Of a stretch of DNA of 64,000 nt, positions 46,075 through 56,335 are shown in pieces. The notes beneath the pieces were generated by a model. The model saw only the letters and a list, made by a program, of their open reading frames with translations. It had not been told where the DNA came from and ran no database searches. Position 1 is the stretch's first letter. Each line of letters starts with the position of its first letter. Source of the stretch: Bin87 sp965220265 (GTDB lineage: Bacteria; Chloroflexota; Dehalococcoidia; Lucifugimonadales; UBA3495); NCBI GenBank assembly GCA_965220265.1, contig CBDCPM010000004.1, positions 3,038,001 to 3,102,000 on the forward strand, written 5' to 3'. Both the position numbers and the translations under genes were made by a program.

Positions 46075-47199
46075 CTACCCGGTGGCGGTGGCACCGGACT
46101 TAATAGTGGGCGGATTGCCGCCTTCGATCTGCGCCGGCGGTTTAGAGCCCTGTCTGAGAATGGACGAAACCCGGTGCATGTGGCTGAGAATCTCCCGGTA
46201 TGACCTCAGCGTGCCGGTTTCGTAATAGGGAATGCCCCGCTGTTGGCAGAACTCTTTTACTATCGGCCGGGCCTTTCCCAACTTGTTCCTGGGCATCATC
46301 GTGAACAGGTGGTGCTCAATCTGATAATTCAGCCCGCCGTACAAAAAGTCGACCAGAAAGTTAGGCTTGACATTGCGGGTGGTGAGCACTTGAGTACGCA
46401 CGAAATCCAGGGGATTGTCCTTGTCAAGGATCAGCATCCCCTTGTGATTCGGAGCGAATACCAACCCGTAGTATAGCCCGAACAGTCCCTGGTGGACCAG
46501 GGCGAAGACCAATGCCTGCCAGGGATTGAGCGCATAAAGGAGCAAGCCGGAGTAGAGCGTAAAGTGCACCGCCATCAGCCCCAATTCCGGTAAGTAGGTC
46601 CTGGCGCTGCGGGTGCCAATCAGGTACTGAGCACTGGAAAACCGAAGGCTCAGGCTCTCGAACGTCAGTATCGGCACGAAGTAGAAGGCCTGATAAGCTG
46701 CCAAGAACCTCAGGACGCCCCGCATGCGGACGGCTTTCTCTTCCGAGAAGGCTAGTACGGGGATGAGCGTGTGAGGATCGTCATCGAGGTCATTTGGGGT
46801 GCGGTGGTGTTGGTTGTGCTGGTTAAGCCACCAAGACTGGCTCATGCTTAGCAGAAAGCTGACGCCGTAGCCGATCAGCCGGTTCCCCCGGACCGATCGG
46901 CAGACTCCCAGGTGTCCGGCGTCGTGGCCGATGTAACCGATTTGCCCGAACACAAAGGCCAGGAATACAGCGTTGGCTATCTGGAACCAGAAATTGCCGA
47001 CAACTATCAGAAGGATGATGCTCAGGGTGAGCATGGCCAACGTAGAGACCATTTTGAGGGTGTAGTAGCGGAGCTGCCGGTCCAGCAGCCCCTGCTCCCG
47101 GATTCGGCGGGGAAGTTCAGCGAAGTCGGCCACCGGGTCCGACGGCGTCAATTGTTGAGTCGTGAGGCCGGTAGCAGCGAGGTTGGTGAAATGCTGCAT
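46075..47199 (-). CDS. Membrane fatty acid desaturase
   Basis: A 374-residue integral membrane desaturase with the three histidine boxes HDAGH, HNQHH and QIEHH. The Q-x-x-HH third box is typical of front-end (delta-6-like) acyl-lipid desaturases. There is no cytochrome b5 domain, so an external electron donor is needed. Hydrophobic pairs lie at about 48-90 (STLAMLTLSIILLIVVGNFW in part, then ANAVFLAFVFGQIGYIG) and 205-245. It would introduce a double bond into membrane acyl chains. The start ATG gives MQHFTNLAATGL; GAGGAG lies upstream at rather long spacing. It is isolated between IS elements. Confidence 0.92.
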   Translation of the reverse strand: MQHFTNLAATGLTTQQLTPSDPVADFAELPRRIREQGLLDRQLRYYTLKMVSTLAMLTLSIILLIVVGNFWFQIANAVFLAFVFGQIGYIGHDAGHLGVCRSVRGNRLIGYGVSFLLSMSQSWWLNQHNQHHRTPNDLDDDPHTLIPVLAFSEEKAVRMRGVLRFLAAYQAFYFVPILTFESLSLRFSSAQYLIGTRSARTYLPELGLMAVHFTLYSGLLLYALNPWQALVFALVHQGLFGLYYGLVFAPNHKGMLILDKDNPLDFVRTQVLTTRNVKPNFLVDFLYGGLNYQIEHHLFTMMPRNKLGKARPIVKEFCQQRGIPYYETGTLRSYREILSHMHRVSSILRQGSKPPAQIEGGNPPTIKSGATATG

Positions 47200-47329
47200 A
47201 TCAGTTCAGTAAAACTCCTCGTCCAAGCGGGCCAGCCGGATGGACTCCGGGGTTACCCCCGGATGTTGCGGCGATTTGTTGAAGGGCAGGCTCTGGGCTA
47301 TTGCCCAGTTTGCCCCGGGTTATGAGGGT

Positions 47330-48060
47330 GGTAAGACTGCGGACGGTTCCAGACATGAGTAGAGTACGCGGAGGTGGTGTAAAAGAATCAGTGTTAGCAA
47401 AAATTTAAGCACCGCGTCATCCTTGGCCGACTGTCACAAGCCAGAACAAGGAGAACGACGGTGGTTACACACATAATGGACTTGCTCGAGCTATTTCGCA
47501 AGCGTCATCAAGCCTAACGCGTACCCGGTTTAGTGGGTGAGTGGAGTGAAGAGTTGGGTCCGGGGGGTCTGGTGTAGCCAGGAAATACTCGTCGCCCGGG
47601 GCAATATGCCCAGCTTGCCACGAGAGCATACTCGGCGTCGAAATGATGGTGTTGCCCGCAAACCCGCCAAGATCAACCGGCAGCACGCCAACAACAATGC
47701 CACCAGCAATCGTGGCATCCGGTCCGTGGAGGTTACCGTGCTCCGGTCCAGCCCAAAGCGCTGCTTGCCGTCCTGATGTACCGCTCCGGCTGCATCCGCC
47801 GTCGATACACGCACTGCCTAACGAGGATCATCCAGCGACGTGGCCTGGTACCAGGGCACCCTGGCGCAGTAGAGCACCAATGGATCATCACCGCACCGTC
47901 GGACCGATAAAGGGTTCAGGGCCAGCAGCGGATTCGGCCTTTGGGGAGTTGGTAATCCCGCAGATTACCGCGATAGTGGGCACTCTGGACCACTACGTCG
48001 CCCCGAAGGCGGATCACGTAGTCCACTGGGTAACCGGTATGGCGGGCATCCGTTGCAGAA
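47330..48060. other. No supported gene
   Basis: Nothing recognisable; small frames such as 47537-47776 lack signals. The right part leads into an IS5 transposase remnant. Confidence 0.35.
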
Positions 48061-48299
48061 AGCTGATGAGGCAAGCCAACTCGCCTCGGCCTTGGGGGTT
48101 CATGCCGGTGGTTCCGTCCCTGAGCACCTGTGCAAACCCCTGGGACTATGACCGTGAGATGTATAAGAAGCAGAATGGGGTCGAGCGGTTATTCCGCCGA
48201 TTGAAGGGATATAGCTGCATCTTCCCCCGCTTTGAGAAGCTCAACGTGCTTTTCCTCGGGTTCATCCCATTCGCACTCGCTCTCGATGCACTGCGTTAG
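48060..48299 (+). pseudogene. IS5-family transposase, C-terminal remnant
   Basis: The end of the frame reads NPWDYDREMYKKQNGVERLFRRLKGYSCIFPRFEKLNVLFLGF (shown in part: YDREMYKKQNGVERLFRRLK, FPRFEKLNVLFLGF), the glutamate-bearing C-terminus of an IS427-like IS5 transposase (N-x-VERLFRRLK). Upstream parts are too decayed to follow. Confidence 0.68.
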
Positions 48300-48372
48300 T
48301 ATGACCAGGCCCTATTCAGAGGAACCCGACGCCTTTTCTTTCCCTCGCCTTTCTTTCCCCATAACCGATTGC

Positions 48373-48400
48373 AGCGCCTCTCAAGCGAGCGAGAGGCGCT
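48373..48400 (+). terminator. Hairpin terminator
   Basis: AGCGCCTCTC (48373-48382) pairs perfectly with GAGAGGCGCT (48391-48400) across an 8-nt loop, followed by CTTTGCTG. Confidence 0.65.
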
Positions 48401-48433
48401 CTTTGCTGCAACTCGGCTGCCAAAGGTAACTAA

Positions 48434-49404
48434 GTGCCTATCCTAATAATCCGGCGGCTCTGAGGGCGATGAGGGCGCAGGCGAAGTGAAGAAAGGCGAT
48501 GTAGTTGTCGGGGGACTTGTCCCAACGAACCAGAATGCGCCGGAAACGGTTCAGCCAACTATGGGTGCGTTCCACCACCCAACGCCGGGCTTTGAAACCG
48601 GCCTCCCGCTTGATGGCTTGAGCCTCTTCGCCTCGACTGCGGATGTGGGCCGTGAAGCCGAACTCGTCCAGGGTGCGGCGCACCTCTGCGAAGTCGTAGC
48701 CCTTGTCCAGGCACATCCCCTGGGGATGCTCTGGGCTGGGCGCCGGTCGGGATACCGCCACGCTGTCCACCGTGGCCCACACCAGCTTCATGTCGTGGCG
48801 GTTGGCCCCGTCCACCGCCAAGCCCACTGGAATGCCCGACGCTTCAGTCAACAGGCTGCGCTTGACGCCTCGCTTACCTCGGTCGGTGGGGTTGGCGCCA
48901 GTTTTTTCCCCCACCCAGGGGCGACTTGGTCATGGCCCCGTCCATACTCAGCCAACTCCAGTCCAGACCCTGCAGTTCGTCGTAGCGCTCCAGTCCCACC
49001 CGCCACAACTCCAGGAACACCCCAGCGGCAACCCACTCCTGAAAGCGCAGGTGCGCGGTGGACCCGGAACAGATCCCCGTGGCGTCCAAGGCCTTCCACT
49101 GGCAACCGGTGCGCAACACGTAGAAGATGCCGTTGGCGCAGGTGCGGTCGGGAACCCGGGGACGGCCGCCCCCAAACCGATGGGTGTTCACACGCTTGGG
49201 GATCAGGGGCTCCAGCACTGCCCAGAGTCCGTCGGAAATCTGGAAACCGCCGGTGGTGGGATTGGTCTTGTTGGCTAGGCCAGCCCGCTTGGGACGTGGC
49301 GGCTTGGGGTCTTTCGCTTTGGTCATGGCCCCAGTCTAAACGTAACCCCACCTGGGCTTCCCAGAACGGGAGCGCGAGTTTTCACGAGTTATTAGGATAG
49401 GCAC
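48434..49404 (-). mobile_element. IS5-family element K (971 bp)
   Basis: Ends as in copy I; TAA duplications at 48431-48433 and 49405-49407. Nearly identical to copy I. Confidence 0.9.
48438..49326 (-). CDS. IS5-family transposase, two frames joined by frameshift
   Basis: Same as the product of copy I: MTKAKDPKPPRPKRAG in frame one, the G5A6 slip site, then GEKTGANPTDRGKRG, CLDKGYDFAEV and VVERTHSWLNRFRR in frame two. No nonsense mutation. A few substitutions near 48870 distinguish it from I. Confidence 0.85.
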
Positions 49405-49407
49405 TAA

Positions 49408-50185
49408 ATCCGAAGAATTCAAAAAGTTCAACCGGAATTATGCCAACGGGCATGACGGACGCAACTGGTCCGATCCACATCTGGAAGGCCTGCTGAGATT
49501 CTACGACAACACCAGAGCCCGCTCTGTCACCCGCAACACTATGGTTTGGCACGCCCTGGACTCGGCCGACGACTACGCCGAGACCATCGTGCAACAAGTG
49601 CGCGTAGGAAAACTGGTGATAGTGGACCAACTTCTCGGCCAACCAGAACAAAACCGCCAAGCAGCAGAACGGATCGTACGAAGGCTACTTAACGCGCAAC
49701 AACAGTCCTTCGTGAATCCCGAAGTGGACGCCGCAACCGGAGAAATCATCAAGCCACCTCAAGTAATCGTCTACGCCGAGGAAGCCCACACCCTGCTGCC
49801 CAAACCGAATGAAGACGACAGCGACAACATTTGGGCCAAGATCGCCAAAGAAGGGGCCAAGTTCAACATCGGCATGGTGTACTCCACACAAGAGCCGTCC
49901 GCTATCCAGCCTAACATCCTGAAGAACACCGAGAACTGGTTTATCGCCCACCTCAACAATACAGACGAGACCAACCTGATCAGAAAGTTCAACGACTTCC
50001 GCGACTTCACCGACAGCATCATGAACGTTTCCGAAGCCGGCCTCGTCAAAACCCGCACCAGATCCAGTTTCTTCACCATCCCAGTCCAGATGGACGAATT
50101 CAAGGCACCGCCTGCGCCTACCATTCCCCCTGTCCAGCCATCCAACAGAACCAGACCCGAACAAAAAGCCCTGCCAACCTCATAG
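49408..50185 (+). pseudogene. HerA-like ATPase, 5'-truncated
   Basis: The frame begins directly at IS5 element K (SEEFKKFNRNYANGHDGRN) and continues to 50185. Visible motifs are LVIVDQLLGQPEQNRQAAER, a Walker B-like VIVYAEEAHTLLPKPNED (VIVYAEEAH), then GMVYSTQEPSAIQPNILKN in part and NTENWFIAHLNNTDETNLI in part. This is the C-terminal half of a HerA/DUF87-type ring translocase, with the STQ(R/E)P sensor motif. The Walker A half is missing and does not appear on the other side of element K. The gene overlaps in function with the next one, 11 bp downstream. Confidence 0.72.
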
Positions 50186-50196
50186 GGAGAACCCCA

Positions 50197-50670
50197 ATGC
50201 CTTACCCCAACGAAAGGGCAACCGGAGACTCGCTGTGGCGGCTAGAAGACAACCCCAGCGTCAAAGCATTCAGGGGAAGTATACTAATCCGCAACGACCA
50301 AGAGGGGATCTACGATCCTCCGCCAGATGTAAAACCCCTACGACGCCAGAATCCCATCAGACGCATTATCGCGGTAGACGGCTCAACCGTGCTGGAGAAC
50401 GTCCAGAACGGATTCCCTAGAGCACAGGCCTCGCTTTTCAACGCCGCAGTTATAGTCATCAAGGTGGAAGAACTCAAACAGTTCCATAGGGACAACATCC
50501 CCAGACCGAGCCAACTGCGTGAACTCGAGAAAGTGTCAACTATGAGTGCTGTCCTACCTGGCCCAAACGTAGTAGGGCTAGAACCCAACCAGGACACCCC
50601 CAAAAAATCCTTCCGGAACACCGTACGTCAAGAGCTCAATTTTCGACTGGACGACGGCCACGAGTCCTTA
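50197..50670 (+). pseudogene. NurA-like nuclease, 3'-truncated
   Basis: Starting MPYPNERATGDSLWRLEDN behind AGGGAGAACCCC, the protein has a hydrophobic strand with an acidic end, RRIIAVDGSTVLENVQNGF, like the (I/V)A(V/I)DGS motif that opens NurA-domain nucleases. It continues AAVIVIKVEELKQFHRD and FRNTVRQELNFRLDDG before IS5 element P cuts it at 50670. NurA nucleases work with HerA translocases in end resection and in several phage-defence systems. The family call rests on the DGS motif and HerA adjacency, so it is tentative. Confidence 0.52.
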
Positions 50671-51531
50671 GAGCCTGTTTACAATCTTTTTAGGATTAGC
50701 ACCATGAAGGCAAGCACCACCATCTGCCGGCTGGTATTGAGCTTCCTTTCACAGTTCTTCCAGAGTCGGCGGCACTTTTCCAGCCAGGCGAAAGACCGCT
50801 CCACCACCCATCGCTTTGGCAGCACCACGAAGGTGTGCAGTTCGTTGCGTTGCACCACTTCCACCGCGGCTCCCAACAAGCCTTGCACCGCAGTGGCAAA
50901 GGGCTTCCCGGTGTAACCCCCGTCCACCAGCACGTTCTGGACCTGGCTGAGGTCGGCCCGGTTTTCGTCAAACATCGCCAAAGCCCCAGCCCGGTCGGTA
51001 ACATTGGCGGTAGTCACGTGTATCGCATGGGGCAATCCTTGCGTGTCCACCGCGATGTGACGCTTGATCCGGACACCTTCTTGCCCGCGTCATAGCCCTT
51101 GCTATCGGCACTGTCCGTGTTCTTGACGCTCTGGGAGTCCACGATGCAGCAGCTGGTCGGCTCTTTCCGACCATTGCTTTGTCGGGCCGCGCCAACCGAT
51201 TTTTTAGGACACGCTCCAGAATGGAATCCTGACCCGGGCCCGGCCGCTCGCTCCATTGCCGGAAATACTGGTAGCAAGTGCGCCAATTGGAGAAGTCCGC
51301 CGGCAGCATTCGCCACTGGCACCCGCTTTTCAAGAGGTACAGCACGCCGCAGAAAACGTCATATAAGTCCACGGTGCAGGGCTTGGTCCGGCGGCGGGCC
51401 GACTCCAACGTCGGCAGAATACGGGCGAATTGCTCCGGGCTGATGTCGCTGGGATAGGAATGAGACATGATTACCCCTCCCCTGATCATAGCCTCAACTT
51501 AACCTATTCCAGAGATCGTAGACAGGTTCTC
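50671..51531 (-). mobile_element. IS5-family (ISL2-like) element P (about 861 bp)
   Basis: Left end GAGCCTGTTTACAATC and right end GATCGTAGACAGGTTCTC are imperfect inverted repeats. TTA precedes the left end, but no matching triplet follows the right end, so a deletion or recombination may have occurred there. Confidence 0.75.
50679..51468 (-). pseudogene. IS5-family transposase P, multiply frameshifted
   Basis: MSHSYPSDISPEQFARILP and CQWRMLPADFSNWRTCYQYF are in frame one. SCCIVDSQSVKNTDSADSKG with the first catalytic aspartate is in frame two. ITTANVTDRAGAL-like HVTTANVTDRAGAL, VDGGYTGKPFA with the second aspartate, and RWVVERSFAWLEKCRRLWKN with the glutamate are in frame three. All catalytic residues are there but two frameshifts break the gene. 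Confidence 0.82.
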
Positions 51532-51636
51532 AGGAAATCGTGCCCAACGTCGGTCGGAAGAAGTACCTGCGACCGAAGCGGAGCCCCGGAGGTGGCGTGG
51601 CGGGGTTACGCCCCGGCAAGTGATCAGGCGACCGCC

Positions 51637-52035
51637 CTTGCTTCGGTCATTGTTGCCTTTCCCCGGTTTCTATTTCTCACCCGGTGGTGGTCGCAAAAGG
51701 CCACGGCGGACCCCGAGCGACGTGATTCCCTGGTCCGCGGATGGCTTACCTGTATCACCCTCGCTGTCGCCGCGGGTTCTCTCCTCGGGGATATGATCGC
51801 CCTGTTGGCGAACGTATTGGCAGGCGATCCGACCGTCCCCTCCACTCTCAAGGCAGCGACGATTCTGGTTGTCAAAGGCTGCATCTTCGGATACTATCTC
51901 TGGGATATGCGGCAGGTCGCCGAAGCTGCTACGTCATTCCAGAACACTTGGGTGGTCCGCGGCTTTCTTCGGGCCGTAGTCATCACGGTCGCGGGATGCA
52001 TCGCCCACGCCCTATTCCTGATAGGCCACCCTGCT
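51637..52035 (+). pseudogene. DUF5671-like membrane protein fragment
   Basis: About 130 residues: ASVIVAFPRFLFLTRWWSQ, ADPERRDSLVRGWLTCITLA, GDMIALLANVLAGDPTVPS, then ATILVVKGCIFGYYLWDMRQ. Three hydrophobic segments and the RxxxxRGWLTYIxLxxAAxxLxGD pattern are like DUF5671 proteins (function unknown). The N-terminus is missing next to IS5 element P, and a last helix (LRAVVITVAGCIAHALFL) is followed by unrelated sequence. Confidence 0.6.
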
Positions 52036-52170
52036 AACAGAGGGACATCAGGTCGTTGTGGCCCGCGCCCGGTATGATCTCCATGTGCTTGTGGGCGGTC
52101 TCCAGCTTGTTGAACGTGTCCACCGCGTCGGCCAGCGGTGCCGATTCGTCCTGCTGGTCAAACCGAACCG
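52034..52170 (-). pseudogene. Alpha/beta hydrolase, 3' remnant
   Basis: The minus strand reads ADAVDTFNKLETAHKHMEII then PGAGHNDLMSL, the C-terminal strand-helix with the catalytic histidine (GAGHND) of an alpha/beta hydrolase. Everything upstream has diverged or been deleted. Confidence 0.55.
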
Positions 52171-52319
52171 GCCGGGCAACCAGTGCGGCCGCCGGACGAA
52201 AAGCTGAACGCATCGACACCGAGGCTGTTGCAGCTCCGCTACGACGACGAAACAAACGCTGCCGGCCGCCGCCGACCAACGGGGCGGCCGGCTTATTTTA
52301 TACGAGTCCAAGACCGTCG

Positions 52320-53815
52320 TTGACATAGCCGCCGCTTGTCCGCGGAATGCCGGGCGACCCTGACGGTTGCCCCGCCTCGGGCAAAATCGCCGCGCCCCGC
52401 GTTGCGAACAGCAACCGCATCCGGCCACTGTAAACGGCGGTGGTGAACCGGTCCGGGTGTTCCGATTGCAACCTGGCCATTAGCGCCTTGCTCGTGGCGT
52501 CCGGTTCGGCCTGCAGCCAGACCAGCACGTTGCCCCAGACGCCCTCGAAAGGGTCCTTGCGGGTCCGCCAGTGCCGGGGACCTCGCACGCGAGCTGCGTG
52601 AGTAGGTTGGACCTCACCCTGGCGCCACAGCCTCGGCAACTTGGCCAGGAACCTGCTGAGGCTTTCGCCTGACGGCGTTTCCCGCACTTCCGGAGTAGTC
52701 GCCGCCACCAAGGCCGACTGGGCTTCACGGATGGTATGCAGCAACAGCACCGGATCCAGCCTGGCCCGGTACTCCGTCAGCGCGGCCCTCATCTCATCGC
52801 TGGTTTCATCCTGCTGGATCAACCGGTCGCAGGGCATGGTCGGCGGACTGTAACGTTTGACGGTGGTGGCCCCGTACCGGGTCTTGTCGATCAGCTTGAA
52901 CGAAGGCTGGAAGAAGTTCATGTACAGACGCAACGCCCCGTACAGGTGCCATGGTCTGATCGGCAACTTGCCCCAAGTAACGATCATGACCGACGAAACG
53001 CCGTACCACGGAGCCATTCTTCTGCTCGATCCAGGCCTGGTCGTTGCTGCGGTATGCTCGCGATCGGGTGAACTCGATACCGCGGATGCGGAACGGTAAT
53101 CGCTGCCCGATGGCTTCCAGTCCCTCCACAACTAGGGACTACTCCCTGGCCAGGAGGGGAACGGCTTCAGTCCAACCGGTGCAGATGTCGGTGGCGACCA
53201 GGCTGTGGATGAATGATCCGGGCAGTGGTCCACCACAGTGCGCCAACAGATCAATCTCCAGAACGCCCGGCGGCGGTCCGTTCCAGTCATTGTAGGTACG
53301 TACCGGAACACGTTTTCCAATCGATTGTCGACGCCGGCGTCTGCGCCGGCTGCCTGCTGTGGGACGGATCGGCTTCAGAAGACGGTCGAGAGTGGCTGCG
53401 CTGGCAGCCAGCAACCGGTCTCGTACCTCGGGGTCAAGATCGAGGTGGCCATGGCGGCTCCATGGAGTCCACCAAGTGAGGCAGCGCCGCCTTCAGGCGT
53501 TTTCCGCAAATACGGTCGGCAGCTTCCCAGATCACGATCACCGCTTCCCTGACGGCCTCATCATAGATGCGCCGGCTTTTCACCAAACGCGGTGTGTCTT
53601 CGCGGTCGTCAAGCTTTCCGAGCAACCTGATGCCGTGCTTTCTATGGTGTCCGGTGACCGCGATGAACTCGTCGAGGATCCGGCTCTTGTCCTTTTTGGA
53701 AGAGCAACGGTAACGGTCTCGTAGTGTTGCCAATAGTTCTCGTTTTGCCACCTTGCTTATGCCTCTACCCACGTGGCTGCCTCCGCATTTTCGGTAGCAT
53801 TTTATGTGAGGCAAC
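52320..53815 (-). pseudogene. ISNCY-type transposase with rve integrase domain, decayed
   Basis: The N-terminus GRGISKVAKRELLATLRDRY and FIAVTGHHRKHGIRLLG is on the minus strand near 53760. Then, in successive frames, come RLLKPIRPTAGSRRRR, EIDLLAHCGG with a catalytic aspartate and DICTGWTEAVPLLARE, then RGIEFTRSRAYRSNDQAWIE with the catalytic glutamate region, and the C-terminal part down to about 52320. The segment that should carry the second catalytic aspartate (a SDNGSEF-like motif) is deleted between EAIGQRLPFRIR and GIEFTRS. At least three frame changes are seen. No termini identified with certainty. Confidence 0.7.
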
Positions 53816-53965
53816 CACCTTCGTTGAGTAACGTTTTAAGTAAGGCAATGCGCCGGCGACCGGGTCATACTGACCATCGATCCGAAGGTCGGAAACGACG
53901 ATAGGTCCTACGGCTGGAGTTGCGAGCCCGCCGCAGGACCGGATGCTGAGCCGCGGCGTGACTTA

Positions 53966-54936
53966 GTGCCTATCCTAATAATCCGGCGGCTCTGAGGGCG
54001 ATGAGGGCGCAGGCGAAGTGAAGAAAGGCGATGTAGTTCTCGGGGGACTTGTCCCAACGGACCAGGATGCGACGGAAACGGTTCAGTCAACTGTGCGTGC
54101 GTTCCACCACCCAACGCCGGGCTTTGAAACCGGCCTCCCGTTTGATGGCCTTTGCCTCTTCACCGCGGCTGCGGATGTGGGCGGTGAAGCCGAACTCCGC
54201 CACAGTGCGGCTCACCTCGGGGTAGTCGTAACCTTTGTCCAGACACATGCCCTGGGGATGTTCCGGGTTGGGTATCGGTCGAGATACTGGAAGGCTGTCC
54301 ACCGTAACCCGCACCAGCTTCATGTCGTGGCGGTTGGCTCCGTCCACCGCCAGACCCACTGGGACGCCCTGGGCTTCGGTCAGCAGGCTCCGCTTGACCC
54401 CCCGCTTGCCTCGGTCGGTGGGGTTGGCGCCGGTTTTTTTCCCCACCCAGGGGAGATTTGGTCATGGCTCCGTCCATACTCAACCAACTCCAGTCCAGAC
54501 CCTGCAGTTCGTCATAGCGCTCCAATCCCACCCGCCACAGTTCCAGGAACACCCCCGCGGCAACCCATTCCTGAAAGCGCAGATGCGCCGTGGACCCGGA
54601 GCAGATGCCCGTGGCGTCCAGCGCCTTCCACTGGCAGCCGGTGCGCAGCACGTAGAAGATGCCATTGGCGCAGGTGCGGTCGGGAACCCGGGGCCGACCG
54701 CCGCCGAACCGATGGGTGTTCACACGCTCAGGGATCAGGGGCTCCAGCACATCCCAGAGTTCGTCGGAAATCTGGAAACCGCCGGTGGTGGGATTGGTCT
54801 TGTTGGCTGGGCCAGCCCGCTTGGGACGTGGCGGCTTGGGGTCTTTCGCTTTGCTCATTGCCCTAGTCTATGCGCAACCCTGGTTTGGCTTCCCGGAACG
54901 GGGCCGCGAGTTTTCACCAGTTATTAGGATAGGCTC
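53966..54936 (-). mobile_element. IS5-family element L, mosaic (971 bp)
   Basis: TTA duplications at 53963-53965 and 54937-54939. Its left 60-70 bp (start GTGCCTATCC, ATCCGGCGGCTC) are of the I/K sequence type. From about 54038 onward it matches J, including right end GGATAGGCTC. It therefore looks like a recombinant of the two types. Confidence 0.88.
53970..54858 (-). pseudogene. IS5-family transposase L with in-frame TGA
   Basis: Identical in protein to J over nearly the whole length, with the same TGA (54087-54089) in place of tryptophan after VVERTHS. The rest (LSMDGAMTKSP, CLDKGYDYPEV) is intact. Confidence 0.85.
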
Positions 54937-54995
54937 TTACAGGGCAACGAATTCCCTGCCTTCGGTCAACGACGACAGACGGGAGTCCAGAACTA

Positions 54996-56230
54996 GAACT
55001 GGGTCAAACCTGAAAAGGAGGATGAAGCGGCTCATGGTTGCTACGCTGGTGGTGAAACACCCGTGCGGGAGATGTGGCGTCCATGGTGCGGAGAAATACG
55101 CGGTACGGTTGTCGGCGGAAGATCGGGGCCAACTGGAGCGGTTGATCCGTAGTGGCCAGCGCTCCGCTCGGGTCATCAATCGGGCGCGCATCCTGCTCAA
55201 GACCGACGAAGGGTGGAGCGCTTCCCAGGTGGCGGCGGCCCTGGACACGTCGCCGCGCACGGTGTTCCGCACCAAACGGCGGTACGCCGAGGAAGGATTG
55301 GACGGTGTACTGTACGACCACCCCCAAGCCAATCGATATCGCAAGCTGGACGATCGGGGTGAAGCCCGTCTGATTGCCCTGGCGTGCAGCGATGCTCCCG
55401 AGGGCCATGACCACTGGACCCTGCGTTTGTTAGCCGACAAGGTGGTGGAATTGGGATTGGCGCCGTCGCTGTCCCACGAGACGGTAAGGCTCAGGCTCAA
55501 AAAACACCCTCAAGCCGTGGCGGAAGGCGCAGTGGTGCATCCCGAAAGTAGGCGGCGAGTTCGTGTCGGCGATGGAGGACGTGCTGGACCTGTACGCCGA
55601 ACCCTACGACCCCGATCGGCCGGTGGTTTGCTTTGACGAGACCTCCACCCAGCTGCTGGCCGAGGTCGGGGAGCCGTTGCCTCCTCAACCAGGACGGCGG
55701 CGGCGGCAGGACTACGAGTATCGGCGCGGCGGCACCCGCAATCTGCCCGGCCCGCGAACCTCTGGCGGGCTGGCGCCACGTGGCGATCACCCAGAGACGT
55801 ACCATGCAGGACTCCGCCCAGCAGATGCGGTGGCTGGTGGATGAGGCCTACTCCCACGCTCCAGTGGTGCGCGTGGTCATCGACAACCCAGTATCAAGTA
55901 CGGGACAGGTTCTTAACACTCACCGCATCGCGTCCCTGTACGAAAACTTCCCGCCAGCCGAAGCGCGGCGCATCGTGAAGCGCCTCGAGTTTCATCACAC
56001 GCCCAAACACGCCAGTTAGCTCAACCCTGTCCTGAGCCTGCCGAAGGGATGGCGGAGATTGAATTCAGCGCGTTGAGCCGTGCATGACTCAAAGGCAGAA
56101 ACCCCAACGCCGACGCCCTGCAACGCCAGATCACCGCCCACGAGACCTAGCGCAACGCAACGGCCGTCACCATCAACTGGCGGTTCAGCACCCACGACGC
56201 CAGAAGCAAACTCCATCGCCTCTATCCCTA
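54996..56230 (+). mobile_element. IS630-family element E, decayed
   Basis: The left end GAACTGGGTCAAACCTG follows TA; the right end seems lost near 56230. The transposase has SARVINRARILLKTDEGWS in frame one, the A6 run near 55499 after which MEDVLDLYAEPYDPDRPVV and FDETSTQLLAEVGE follow in the +1 frame, another frameshift near 55745, REPLAGWRHVAITQRRTMQ, a TAG at 56017, the 23-bp insert, then MAEIEFSALS. Dead. Confidence 0.78.
56027..56049 (+). repeat. 23-bp insert in IS630-E transposase
   Basis: CCTGTCCTGAGCCTGCCGAA then GGG on the coding strand, directly before ATGGCGGAGATTGAATTC. Confidence 0.75.
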
Positions 56231-56249
56231 TTACTCCATGTTTAATTGC

Positions 56250-56296
56250 GTGACACTCGTGGGGGCGAAGATATTCTTCGCCCCCACGAGTGTCAC
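56250..56296. terminator. Perfect 22-bp stem hairpin
   Basis: A perfect palindrome: the arm GTGACACTCGTGGGGGCGAA plus GA at 56250-56271, loop TAT, and complementary arm at 56275-56296. It lies 40 bp after the stop codon of the minus-strand propeller gene ending at 56336 and could end the five-gene transcript. Unusually long and mismatch-free for a terminator. Confidence 0.65.
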
Positions 56297-56335
56297 CGGT
56301 TTGGGAGGGTATTTTTGGTCTTTCCCGCCTGGGGA

